Below are positions 1-10,284 of a stretch of 64,000 nucleotides of DNA, in pieces (within the stretch, counting starts at the first letter, position 1; every line of letters begins with the position of its first letter). This stretch comes from Mytilus galloprovincialis (lineage: Eukaryota > Mollusca > Bivalvia > Mytilida > Mytilidae), in contig NC_134841.1 in the NCBI RefSeq assembly GCF_965363235.1, positions 38,221,440 through 38,285,439 on the forward strand. Direction: 5' to 3'. The position numbers were made by a program, and so were the translations under genes. The notes beneath the pieces are model-generated. The model did not search any database, was not told where the DNA came from, and saw only the letters and a list, made by a program, of their open reading frames with translations.

Positions 1-1468
1 AAATCCTGTCCTGCCTTTTTTTCAAATTTCATCCTAGCTCCCCCCATAAAAATCAAATGGTAGCTCCCTTAGACTGGATAGGCCTTATAATTTTTTTCCC
101 TCCTAATTGAAGGACCGTTTACACTCAGGGCCGAGTCATCAGCAGGCAATACAGATGTATTAAAACAACCTAGCATCATATTGCTAGTAGTGGGAGTAGC
201 ATTGTCCGGTAAATTTGTTCCCACTTTTTTTTATAAAATGTATGGTTCAAATCAAAATAGAATGCTTTTATCTCCTGAATACTTACATTGTACATAGAGA
301 TGATACTACTTTGACAAATCCTTGTCCATTAGAGTTGTCTGTCAAATCTTAATTTCACAAAGAATGAATTGCATAACAATGAACTGAGCTCAAAGCAAAG
401 TACTTTAATAATACACTTAGACAAAGAGCTAAATCCAGTGATATACTTTGTACTACGGGTCCTTCATGACCATCCATCCACCCAAACCATATCTCAATAA
501 CATTCCATACTACATGATTGGATTCAGAAGTCCTGAAAAAGACATGACTTTTTTTATCTTGTTTTAAGTATGCACAGGTTAAACCTTTATTGTGGATATA
601 ATCATTCAGTATCTAGCAACTATCAATTTGCTTCATGCACATATTGATATAGGTTGATTGCTCCTCTGTTGGAAATTAGAACACACCTCCATCTAATTTT
701 AGTCAACTGACGAAGAAAAATTCAAAACTATATAAAATGTTATCTAAGACTTGTCAGTGTCTATTTCCTTTGCCACTGAATAAGATTCCATATTTACAAC
801 CAATGAAAATCAAATATCCCTCTAATAGACTTAGCATTGAAATCGTTTTCTAAAATGGTAGTTATGTGGAACCTAGAACTAAAAAAATTGAAACAATATA
901 TCTTAAATATTTCAAATGCATGTACATTTAATAATTCTCCAAAATTCACTTTATTTTTCCTTTTTTGGTTTTCTGTTGGAGACTGTATATTGACCTCTAT
1001 GTAGCCTTTTCAACTTATAAAAGGGGGGCTACATTTCCATAGAATTAAACTTTTCTGAAAGAATTGATTCCATTTATTTTCAATAAACAATAAATATTGA
1101 AGTCTATAACAGGCATCTAGGAACAGGCTCAACATTATTTCTAAACATGTATTAATATATACCAAAATGTGGACAAACCTACATTAAATATTCTACTTCA
1201 ACGACTTTAATTAGTGGAGTAGATCAAATTAAAAAGTCACAATGGTTAAAAACTCCAATGGCAGTCTTTCCTGCTAAAATCTTGATGTGTAGAATGTGAT
1301 AATCTTGATGTGTAGAATGTGATATACCATTTTTGGGTCTATATACTGTCCTTTAAATTTAGGTCATTTTGACACGGCAAAATATGAAAAAAAATGTAAA
1401 CTATGGTCTGGAAAGCACACAGTTTGTGATATTTTAAGGTATCTTTACTAAGAAAACCTGCAAATCTC
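1..1468. other. AT-rich intergenic DNA, nothing recognised
   Basis: No exon, RNA gene or clear repeat could be supported here. A short direct repeat (TCTTGATGTGTAGAATGTGAT) occurs near 1282-1322. Confidence 0.5.
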
Positions 1469-1590
1469 AGTGGCAGATCCAGAACTTTTCAAAAAGGTGT
1501 GGGGGCTCTGATGGACCAGAGGGTTGCCCACTCCCATCAAGCTTCAATGATTTCTTACATATATGTCATAAGCTAAATTTCCCCCACCCC
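1469..1590 (+). repeat. GTGGCGGATCCAG-type short element, copy 1
   Basis: Starts AGTGGCAGATCCAGAA and contains GGGTTGCCCACTC and CTTCAATGATTTCT, matching the copy at 4349. The right end is unclear. Confidence 0.45.
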
Positions 1591-1975
1591 CTTGGTCTGT
1601 CTATGCATCTGTTTATCGTTCTGCGAAATAGTACTAATACTAATTTTTCCCCTCCCTTACCTGGCCCTAGACAGTTGCTTACCTTTGTAAACATTTTATA
1701 ATTATAGTCAGGTATATATTGATTGAGAGTAACTTACATAGTAGTTAATGGGACTCTTTTTCACACGGTTCTGTGAAATATAATACGGCAAATATATACC
1801 CGTACATACTATCCGCATAACACAGAAATCTGATAGATTTTCACTCCTCTGGGAAAAATCAACCTGTGAAATGAAATACCATGCCTGGAAAAAAATTACC
1901 GGGACAAATTATCCTCAGGATAAAATATCACGGAGGACGAAATAAACCGTTACATTACATGAGAAGCCGGTTTGG

Positions 1976-3115
1976 TTACAAATAATTATGTCACGTGAAG
2001 GCGCACTGACGTCACAATTTGCATTAATTTTGCAATACACTACAGTTCACTCATACAGAACCCATTATCATGCAAACATGCAACGTGAATGTGATTGGTT
2101 ATCAAATAATACAGAATTTATGCACGTACAGTTAATATAGAAGAAATTAGTTCATCAAATGTGAGTTCGTGATCTTGTGGTTAAGACCGATGGCTACAGT
2201 GCTGAAAGTCCTGAGTTAGATTCTCACTTGGGGTGCTAAAAATATCAGTACATCAGAAGGGTAATTTTCACCCTCTCACACACATCTTTGTTAATGTTCC
2301 GGGATTGTTGAAAACTTGCATATTCATCAATATTTGATTTTGTGGTTTTAACAATCCAGACAGACAAATAGCAATAAGGTGTTTAGGAAAACATGACCTA
2401 AAACCTCCTTCATATATGACAAAAATACATGGGAACTCATATTGAATGGTCAAATGTGTTCAATATGAAAATTGAAATTAAGATGGTAAAATCAAATATT
2501 AGCCGTTACTGTAAATGGACTTAAAGTATGACTTTTCAGCAAATTTAAAGGGAAATGACGCGGAAGGGGCCAAATAGTGTTCAAGGGCCTTAGGGGAGCA
2601 AATGCTATTTAAATTAGTATGCAGGTTTTAAATATAGAGGGAAGTTGAGTCATCTTTTTGGGTGAAGTTAAATACTGACTAGTGTGTGGTTCTCATTGGG
2701 TCTAAGCGTGACCAATATTGACAATTTCCCCCCCCCCCCCCCAATGAGACCCCCTTATGTAGATTTACCTTCTAATTCTATATAAAAAAAACACAACTAA
2801 GAACTACGTTTAATTCACTTTGACTACTGATATGCAAACCTAGAAATATTTCATAAAATAGTGATTGAAAGATTCATAACACTTTGAAAGGATAATTCAG
2901 ACACGTGTTACGCGGGGAGCATGTTTTAAATTTGTTTACAAATAATAATGTCACGTGATCGCGCACTGACCTCAAGTTGCATCGCCCTTACAATTCACTA
3001 ATACATGACCATTTTCATGCAAACATGCAACCTGAATGTGATTGGTTATCATATAATACAGAAATAATGCATGCACAGTTTGAGAAGAAATTAGTTCAAT
3101 AAATCGATGCGATTT
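1976..3115. repeat. Diverged duplicate pair of a promoter-like module
   Basis: 1976-2160 and 2934-3115 match over about 180 bp. Both hold TCACGTGA (1991-1998, 2951-2958), CATGCAAACATGCAA and GATTGGTTA (inverted CCAAT). Only the first keeps a full TGACGTCA (2007-2014). Confidence 0.6.
2163..2245 (+). repeat. tRNA-like SINE head
   Basis: GTGATCTTGTGGTTAAGACC resembles a polymerase III A box region and GAGTTAGATTCTCA a B box, with tRNA-like spacing. No full tRNA fold is evident, so this is a SINE promoter remnant and not a tRNA gene. Confidence 0.4.
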
Positions 3116-3434
3116 TCACTTTTGACACGAATAGGTCGGGTTGACATTACTGTCATCGGAGATAATATTGAGATAAATGGGATAAAACGGACCGTCAAAA
3201 AGGTCTAGAGGAGCACATCAGTAGAACCTTAACATTAATAAGTAATACTTACCAAAATTTCTCTAATTAAAGAACTATATAACTGAAATTTCACAAAGAT
3301 AACGGTAAACTTTTGTTGATGGTGATGATGCTATTATCGATCCGTTGAATTCAGGGTCAACGGAATTTTTTGCGTTGCGTTTAAATCATTGAGGCCATCT
3401 ATTTTTATTGCGGGTTCCACATATATAAATCGGA

Positions 3435-3815
3435 ATTAAAGAAAAAATGGAATGTTGTTAGCAGAATCAAAACAGAAATGATGAACATTGAAACATTTTC
3501 AGCAAAATATAAATAGGATGGAGGATCTGTGTATTCACATTATTTGTAAAACTCTCCTTATTCATGTGAAGCGTGTGCTTTACATCGAGGCTTGCTATGC
3601 TTATCATTGACGCCACAGTACTTCAACCAATCAGACAATGTTTATTTTGGGCATTTGACTTTTTTTAACTCAGATTTTGGAATATTTTAATCGAAATTAT
3701 AGAAAAATGGAATGTTGTTAGTACATATAAAATAGAAAATGATGAATACTTTTAGCTAAAGATAATTTGGATGGGGGTTCTGTGTATTCACATTATTTGC
3801 ACAACTCTCCTTACT
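3435..3815. repeat. Local duplication of about 120 bp
   Basis: 3440-3555 and 3690-3810 share AATGGAATGTTGTTAG and CTGTGTATTCACATTATTTG, offset by about 250 bp. Confidence 0.6.
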
Positions 3816-3901
3816 GATGCCATATTTTGGAATTTCCGTGACCTAAATGGTTCGCGAAAATTAATATTTTTATATATAGTATAGTAATGAACCACCACCA
3901 T

Positions 3902-4031
3902 TGGCGGATCCAGAGGGGGTTGGAACCCCCCTTTTTTGGACGATAAATGCATTTAAATGAGGACATGTGGTTGGACCCCCCCCTTTTATCCTGGATTGGG
4001 ACCCCTTTCAAAATGGCTGGATCCGCCCCTG
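3902..4031 (+). repeat. GTGGCGGATCCAG-type short inverted-repeat element, copy 2
   Basis: TGGCGGATCCAG at the left and CTGGATCCGCCCCT at the right form terminal inverted repeats around about 100 bp rich in C and G runs. It looks like a MITE. Confidence 0.6.
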
Positions 4032-4072
4032 ACCACCATCACTGATCATCATCTTCATCAACAAAAAACGTC

Positions 4073-4346
4073 ATGATAATGTTGGGACCACTACATATAA
4101 TGTTGGGATCAATGCTGCATATAATGTTGGGACCACTGCATATAATGTTGCGACCAATGCATATAATGTTGGGACCACTGCATATAAAGTTGGGACCACT
4201 ACATATAATGTCGGGACCACTGCATATAATGTTGGGACCACTGTAAATAATGTTGGGACCACAGCATATAATTTTGTGATCACTGCGTATAATGTTGGGA
4301 CCACTGCATATAATGTTGTGAGCTCTGCATATAATGTTGTGACAAT
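4073..4346 (+). repeat. 21-bp minisatellite
   Basis: About 13 imperfect copies of ATAATGTTGGGACCACTGCAT. Two more lie at 4506-4546 beyond an inserted element. The open frames here merely translate the repeat. Confidence 0.85.
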
Positions 4347-4348
4347 TT

Positions 4349-4505
4349 AAGTGGCGGATCCAGAAGTTTTCATAAGTGGGGGCCAACTGGCTGCCTAAGA
4401 GGGTGCCCGATCTCGTCACGCTTCAGTGATTCTCTATATAAGCAATCAAATTTTTTTCTCAAAAGGGGGGCCCGGGCCCTCTGCCCCTCCTTAATCCGCC
4501 TCTGG
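4349..4505 (+). repeat. GTGGCGGATCCAG-type short element, copy 3, inserted in a minisatellite
   Basis: GTGGCGGATCCAG at 4351 and TTAATCCGCCTCTG at the right bound the copy. It separates two blocks of the 21-bp repeat (4073-4346 and 4506-4546). Confidence 0.55.
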
Positions 4506-5087
4506 TGGCCACTCCATATAATGGTGTGACCACTGCATATAATGCTGATCATCAACATAAGGCAGTCATGGTGTTTCATAACAATCCCTCCCGTAAGGGA
4601 GTGGTATCATACCACCCTAAAATATATGAGAAGAACATAACCACGGTATTGTATTATGCAAACAAATTGTTTTATAATAGATGTGTTTATTTCCGATGCA
4701 ATTTAAAGGTGACTGACAACATTTTGTGCTTTGTATAGAATATTGCCATAATAGATTGGATGTGAAATACCTGAACGTATAAGACGTGTGCATGTTGATT
4801 TATTTTCATTATGCACAAGTACTCAGTCATGAAAATATATACCGATAACAATGTGAAATACAGAGTAAATCTTAAATTAATAGTACTGACTTGCACAAAA
4901 ATACATGGATGTGATAAAAAAGCAATCATTGTAGTGAGCATGAAATGATTTCGGCCAATTTGTAGTTACGCTTTGACTCTGCTGTCTGTTACATAGTGAT
5001 GCCAAACGACGTCAAGGAAATAGGGAATCTGCACAGGCACTTGTCTCCGAACACACCCCCCCCAAATATACTTTAAGTTAACACAAC

Positions 5088-5250
5088 AGTGGCGGATCCA
5101 GGGGGGGGGGGGGTTCCGGGGGTGCGCACCCCCCTTTATTTTTGCCGATCAATGCATTTGTATCGGGACATATGTTTTGCATCCCCCCCTTTGCCCTGGG
5201 TGCCCTGGGTTAGCACCCCCCCTTTCGAAAATTCCTGCATCCGCCCCTAC
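5088..5250 (+). repeat. GTGGCGGATCCAG-type short inverted-repeat element, copy 4
   Basis: AGTGGCGGATCCAG at the left and TGCATCCGCCCCTA at the right, with the internal GATCAATGCATTTGTAT block shared with copy 2. A long G run follows the left end. Confidence 0.6.
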
Positions 5251-5468
5251 ACAATAAGGTATATAAGGGGACATAATTCTTAGAAAAATGCATGTGGCAA
5301 TCCTACCGTATAGTCAGTTTTATTTAAATAGCCCTGATACGAAAAATATGAAGAAAAAACAATTAGAAACCTTACGGCATAATCTATATCAAAACAATGT
5401 TAGAAAAAACGTTTGTAACTGACATAAACCAACGACAACCACTGAAATAACGTGTTCCCGACTGGGGA

Positions 5469-5581
5469 CGAGCCACAGGCACTTGTCTCAGAATTTTTTT
5501 CCTATATACCTTATTAAAATCATGATAACACGCATATAGGATTTTTTTTTCTGAGACAAATTTAAGTGCCTGTGGGACGAG
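5469..5581. repeat. Inverted repeat
   Basis: CGAGCCACAGGCACTTGTCT (5469) faces AAGTGCCTGTGGGACGAG (about 5564-5581) across an AT-rich loop. The arm also occurs alone at about 5032. Confidence 0.55.
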
Positions 5582-5724
5582 CACATACAGAATATCAACT
5601 TGAGAAAGTTCCACACTACCATAGTAAGTACTTAACCCAATTCTAACGATTTTCATCTTATCTATTGTGTCAGGTCGTCAATTGTGTATTCTAGATCATG
5701 TTCTTCTAGAATTCTGTTACAGTA

Positions 5725-5971
5725 ATGTTGTTATTTATTTTAGAGTTGTTTGCTTTATCTTTTTACCAGGCCTAGGTAAAAGATGACACGGTTTCAATAG
5801 GATCGGTCTTGGAAAAGTTGAGTGAACTCGAAAACGTTATTACCTTTCAGAACCAGGAGTTACGAAAACTTAAAGAAAATGAACGAAATTTCTTACAAAG
5901 GATTCAGAATTTGGAGCATAAACATGCCTTGAAAGAAAATGACTTAGAAAACCAAAGTGTGTCTGTTACAG
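5725..5971 (+). pseudogene. Orphan exon: signal peptide plus coiled coil with in-frame stop (possibly from a C1q-domain protein gene)
   Basis: After an acceptor-like CTGTTACAG, the frame from ATG 5725 reads MLLFILELFALSFYQA, a good signal peptide, then TAG (5773-5775). It continues in the same frame for 65 codons to a donor at 5972 (ACAG/GTAATA), phase 1. The second part holds heptad-like runs: LEKLSELENVITFQNQELRK, then LKENERNFLQRIQNLEHKHA. A leader joined to a coiled coil of this kind is typical of mussel C1q-domain and similar secreted lectin-like proteins, but no globular-domain exon is visible downstream. The TAG or the missing exons would make it a pseudogene; a sequencing error or a null allele is also possible. 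Confidence 0.5.
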
Positions 5972-6317
5972 GTAATAAATTATAAGACTTCTTCGAGCAG
6001 TATAGGAGATTAATACACTGTCAGTCAAAATTCTCACATTGCTTCTCATTTTTGAAATTCATGTTTTGCGTTTAAGTTTTAAAGAAACGAAACATCAGAT
6101 ATCAAATATTACGGCACATTTTTATTCCACGTCACTTTTCTTTCTTATAATTATGTTTTCCACTTTTTCTGTTCGCGCTAGTTGTCGGCTTTAAATAGAC
6201 AAATGCTGATGGAACATTTCTACAATGAGGACCCTATGTGAAGTTGATCCTCTAACTTTGGAATGGTTTAAGATGACAACCCTTTCTAAGGAAACTGCTT
6301 GAATTATTAAAACATCC

Positions 6318-6400
6318 ATTGGTGGCCTTCGGCTGTTGTCTGCTCTATGGTCGGGTTGTTTCTCTTAGACACATTCCCCATTTCAATTTTATTTATTTTA
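6318..6400 (+). repeat. Dispersed repeat fragment
   Basis: GTTGTCTGCTCTATGGTCGG and CATTCCCCATTTC recur at 14150-14245 in intron 4 of gene A (copy 14100-14250). Confidence 0.5.
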
Positions 6401-7454
6401 AGATGTAACCTCACTGACTGGGTAATTTTAAATATGCAGACAATATTTATGGAAATAGGTCGAAAGTTTAACATTGATCTTAATTATCGTTATGTGTAGT
6501 AAAAAATCACAAAAATTGCTAGAAGCTTTACAACCGTAACATGCACTACTTAGTATCATATCAACAGTTTAAATGAAGCTTGGCTAAAATTTTATATCTG
6601 TGTCACCAATTACCATGGATATGTTAAAATTGTCGTTCACCACAATACCGGATCTTTCCTGGACTATGACAACGAAAAGGCGAATCTAGGGGACCCTGCA
6701 TGCCCGGTACCAGTTTGGTGTGGAAAATTTGACTGAATATATCGGGAATCACTGTCCAAAGCATGATGGGAGCGGCCCACCTTATGAAAGGTTCTTGATC
6801 CATCACTGCATGCCCAAATGAGACTTATCGCGAAAGTGTGAGCACCACGGCTTGTTTTCACAGTACAGCTTGATTTACTCGCTCTTTCAAATCATCGGAG
6901 ATCACCCCATATTTAGATACATGTAGAGGCCGTGTTCCTCAGTCGTCATGTTTTATTAAGTTTTTTTTTTTTCGTCTTTTGATTTTGCCATGGCGTTGTC
7001 CGTTTATCTATATCCATCGGATTTTTAATGCCCCCATTGTATCTTCTGACTCTCTTTATAAATAAAGGACAGATTCACAATAGGAAAATCCTAGTCATGT
7101 TTGTAAATTCAACTGAAAGATATATCGTAAATGACATGAGACACGGTCATCTAACACGGTCACAAAAGGATATCATTTTATAGTTGATGGTTTAATTTAA
7201 TAGGTTCTGACCAAACACTCCAATCATACATTAATATGAGTAAAGAAGACGTCCACGAGACAGCAACTCCCCAAAATAAACATAAAATGAGCCATCTTAG
7301 AGGGCAAATTTCAGATGCTATAAATAATTAGACCAGACCTCTCAAAAGACGTCTTCCAGTTGGACGTTAACACAACAATAGAAACGACGTCGAAATGGCT
7401 GTTTTCATCCATAACTCTAGGATTGACAGACTAATTATCCTTCTGTCAAACCAA

Positions 7455-7990
7455 ACTAATGGTACATTACAAGTTGTTCAATATAGAAATAAAGACATGA
7501 GGTATGAATGCCAATGCGACTACTATCCACCAATGTTCTAATGGATATGAAAATAAAATGATGAGGTATACCTCCCAACGAGAAAATCTCAACCAGAGGC
7601 CAAATGACATAGAAGTTGACAACTAAAAGACAACACACGACCTTCTATCATGAGCAAAACCAATACCGCATAGTCAGCTTTTAAAGTGATATAAGAAGAT
7701 GTGGTATGAATGCCAATGCGACAACTCTTCATCCATGTCACAATTTTTAAAAGAAAAACCATTTTAGGTCAACGTACGGGTTCAACAAGGAGCATTGGCT
7801 CACACCGAACAGCAAGATATAAAGAGTCCTAAAATACTAGTGTAAAACCATTCAAACGGGAAAACCAACGGTCTAATCTATATAAAAATAGAATCGAGAA
7901 CCACTATGAACCACTTAAACAAAACGGCAACTACTGAATATCAGGTTCCTGACTTAGGTCAGGTGCAAACAAATACAGCGCTTTCGCGCT
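7455..7990 (+). repeat. Dispersed repeat family 2, two partial copies
   Basis: TGAATGCCAATGCGAC occurs at about 7505 and GATGTGGTATGAATGCCAAT at about 7700, followed by blocks such as AAACCATTCAAACGGGAAAA. Other copies are at 10079-10178 (intron 1 of gene A) and 36205-36510. Confidence 0.55.
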
Positions 7991-7999
7991 TCATACAAA

Positions 8000-9796
8000 A
8001 TGTACTTCGGTCAACTCTTTTACACCCCAATGAAGTTACATCAAGAAGCATTCGATTCTTAATTAAATTTCACGAAATATCCGTTGGTTGGCATGTATAT
8101 CTTCAATTGTAGGAAATAAAATACAGCGGCTAGTTTGTTAAATGTCTCAAAGATGATGATAAATATTATATATTATGCCTTGTGCAAACTGGCAGTGTGT
8201 GTGGGTAAAAGTTAAAAGTTCCAAAGGACAGGGGTGTGGGTTAGAACCGTATGTGGCCTAAAATATGGCAATAAATCGAACCCGAATCAAACAATTGATA
8301 TATTTGTAAAGATAACCTTATTAGAGTACAATAAAGAAAAAAAAAAAAAAAAACACTTTCTGCATTAATATACCTTAAGGCCGTACCTTGACTTAAAATT
8401 GTTTACTTTCATAAATTCGGTTATTTGGATGGAGAGTTGTCTCATTGGCACTCATACCACATCTTCCTATACCTACTTTATGGTAATCTTGCTTTTGCTA
8501 ATATCGAACAACTTTCGTTATAACTTTGCAATTGGAAATTTTTTTCGCATGTAAGACACGGTGACCACTTTATATATTTTTTAATGAATATGCACTCGAA
8601 TAGTGTAAAATTCTGTGGAAATATACATGTCTTTGTTTCTCGAATACGCTCAATCTTACTTCAAGCAAGTGTGCCCGGAATTAAAAAGTGTTCAAAATAG
8701 CTATTTGAGAAGAAATAAACCCAGTTCGGATCCATGCTTTTTCCATATCCAAATTTATCCTCCATAAACATAATATGATATGATTGCTTCCCATAAAATA
8801 ATACACAATCTAAGTAATTTAAAGGAATTGTTTTCAAATAGTTACCCAATTCAGAGAAAAAAAACATATAAAATTGTTTCAATTTTCAAAAAGTGTTTTA
8901 CACATTTTTTTTTTGCAGCTGATGCATGAAACATTCTGTATTGCGTAAAAAAGAACTAAGGTATAAATATTAGACGTGAAATGATTATTGTTGCAGTTCA
9001 TATTCGATTCCTTTCAGTCGAGCCTGCTACATTTATGATGCCAAAGCGAGACATAGTGATCATAGATTCCGTAGGCATCGTCTGTAGTATCGTCGTCGGC
9101 CACAGCGTCAACGTTTTGGTTCAATTACTTGGTCAAACTGTAAGGAATTGTATGAAATTTGGACAGAATCAAAAAGACATTAAAAAATATATTTATTTCT
9201 ATTTTTTCCTTATTCATTACTGTTTATATTCATTTTCTTTATATATCATATCAAGAAAAATTTATCTGTAAAGGTGCTTTTACAGTTGGAAGTGGCCAGA
9301 GTGACATCATCATTCCACGACAACTTTTTATTGACAATAAACTTTGTAACTCAATCGTGTTAAATTGAAATGATTAGGAAAGAACTACAGATGGCAAAAC
9401 CTATGCTTTTATCTTTTTTGTTTCTCCAGAAAATAAACAATCAATAAAGTATTTTCCATTTTTTATTTCAGTTTCATTGGTTCATATTGAACAGTTACAT
9501 GTAGAAACGGTAAAAGTACATACTTGTAATATTGTCCTTGATCCTACAAACAAATTATATCATATATGCATATTTTATTTGTTTATTTACAATTACGAAT
9601 CTAGGTATCTCTTTGAAATAGAAAATATATGATCGATCTACAAAGAATAATTTATCGTAAATTTTGTATGAAAACATGACACTTTTGTGATGAATTCTAC
9701 CATATTGTGCATTTCAACAGTCGCCTGCTCCATAAACTTGTCACTTTTCTGCGCAGGTCAGCCTTTGTGGTTATGTTACACGCCTAGACAATATAG
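8000..9796. other. AT-rich intergenic DNA upstream of gene A
   Basis: Open frames here are short and have no recognisable domain. A minus-oriented fragment of family 2 (GTTGTCTCATTGGCACTCAT) lies near 8435. Confidence 0.5.
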
Positions 9797-9804
9797 TATA
9801 AAAT
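9797..9804 (+). promoter_or_regulatory. Gene A TATA box
   Basis: TATAAAAT lies about 30 bp before a probable start site near 9827. The non-coding first exon then runs to the donor at 9864 (TCTAAG/GTAATT). Intron 1 (9864-10276) joins it to the signal-peptide exon. Neither the GCGGAAAGCACGT motif nor the TTACGTAA palindrome of genes B-E is seen upstream, so gene A may be controlled differently. Confidence 0.6.
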
Positions 9805-10078
9805 CAGCGGCACGCAAGATGATGATACAGTTCCATATTGACAGCATTGCTAAGAAGTCTAAGGTAATTTCAAAGGTATATATTGTTTAATTGTATGAAT
9901 CTAAATATTTAGAAAAAGGAATTTAATATGAAAAAGGAACTGTCAACGTTTTAAAAAAGATCTTTCATTTTATTAAATATTGTGAAGATATCACGTTTTT
10001 TAGTATATAAAAAAAATTTTTTTTTTGAAGTAGCGCACTTGACTATCATTATAATATTTGTAAAGTTTGTCATATATA

Positions 10079-10178
10079 AAAAAGAAGATGTGGTATGATT
10101 GCCAATGAGACACTATCCACAAAAGACCAAAATGACACAGACATTAACAACTATAGGTCTCCGTACGGCCTTCATATT
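10079..10178 (+). repeat. Dispersed repeat family 2, copy in intron 1 of gene A
   Basis: AAGAAGATGTGGTATGATTG to CTCCGTACGGCCTTCA. It ends about 100 bp before the signal-peptide exon. Confidence 0.55.
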
Positions 10179-10284
10179 AATTTCATTCAATATTGTATAT
10201 CTTTTGTTATAATCTGTAAACTTTTGTATAATGAAAAATCAATATTTAATATAGTTTTTCCTTCATTATTTTTTAGCCATCATT

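Noticed and set aside
2163-2245. Functional tRNA gene
   Set aside because: Only A- and B-box-like sequence is present; acceptor and anticodon stems do not pair.
4039-4419. Minus-strand frame with a repeated NIICSGP motif
   Set aside because: Translation of the 21-bp minisatellite in two frames; no start context or exon structure.
6624-6861. Overlapping minus-strand frames with possible transposase-like look
   Set aside because: No recognisable motif or second exon, and the two frames disagree.
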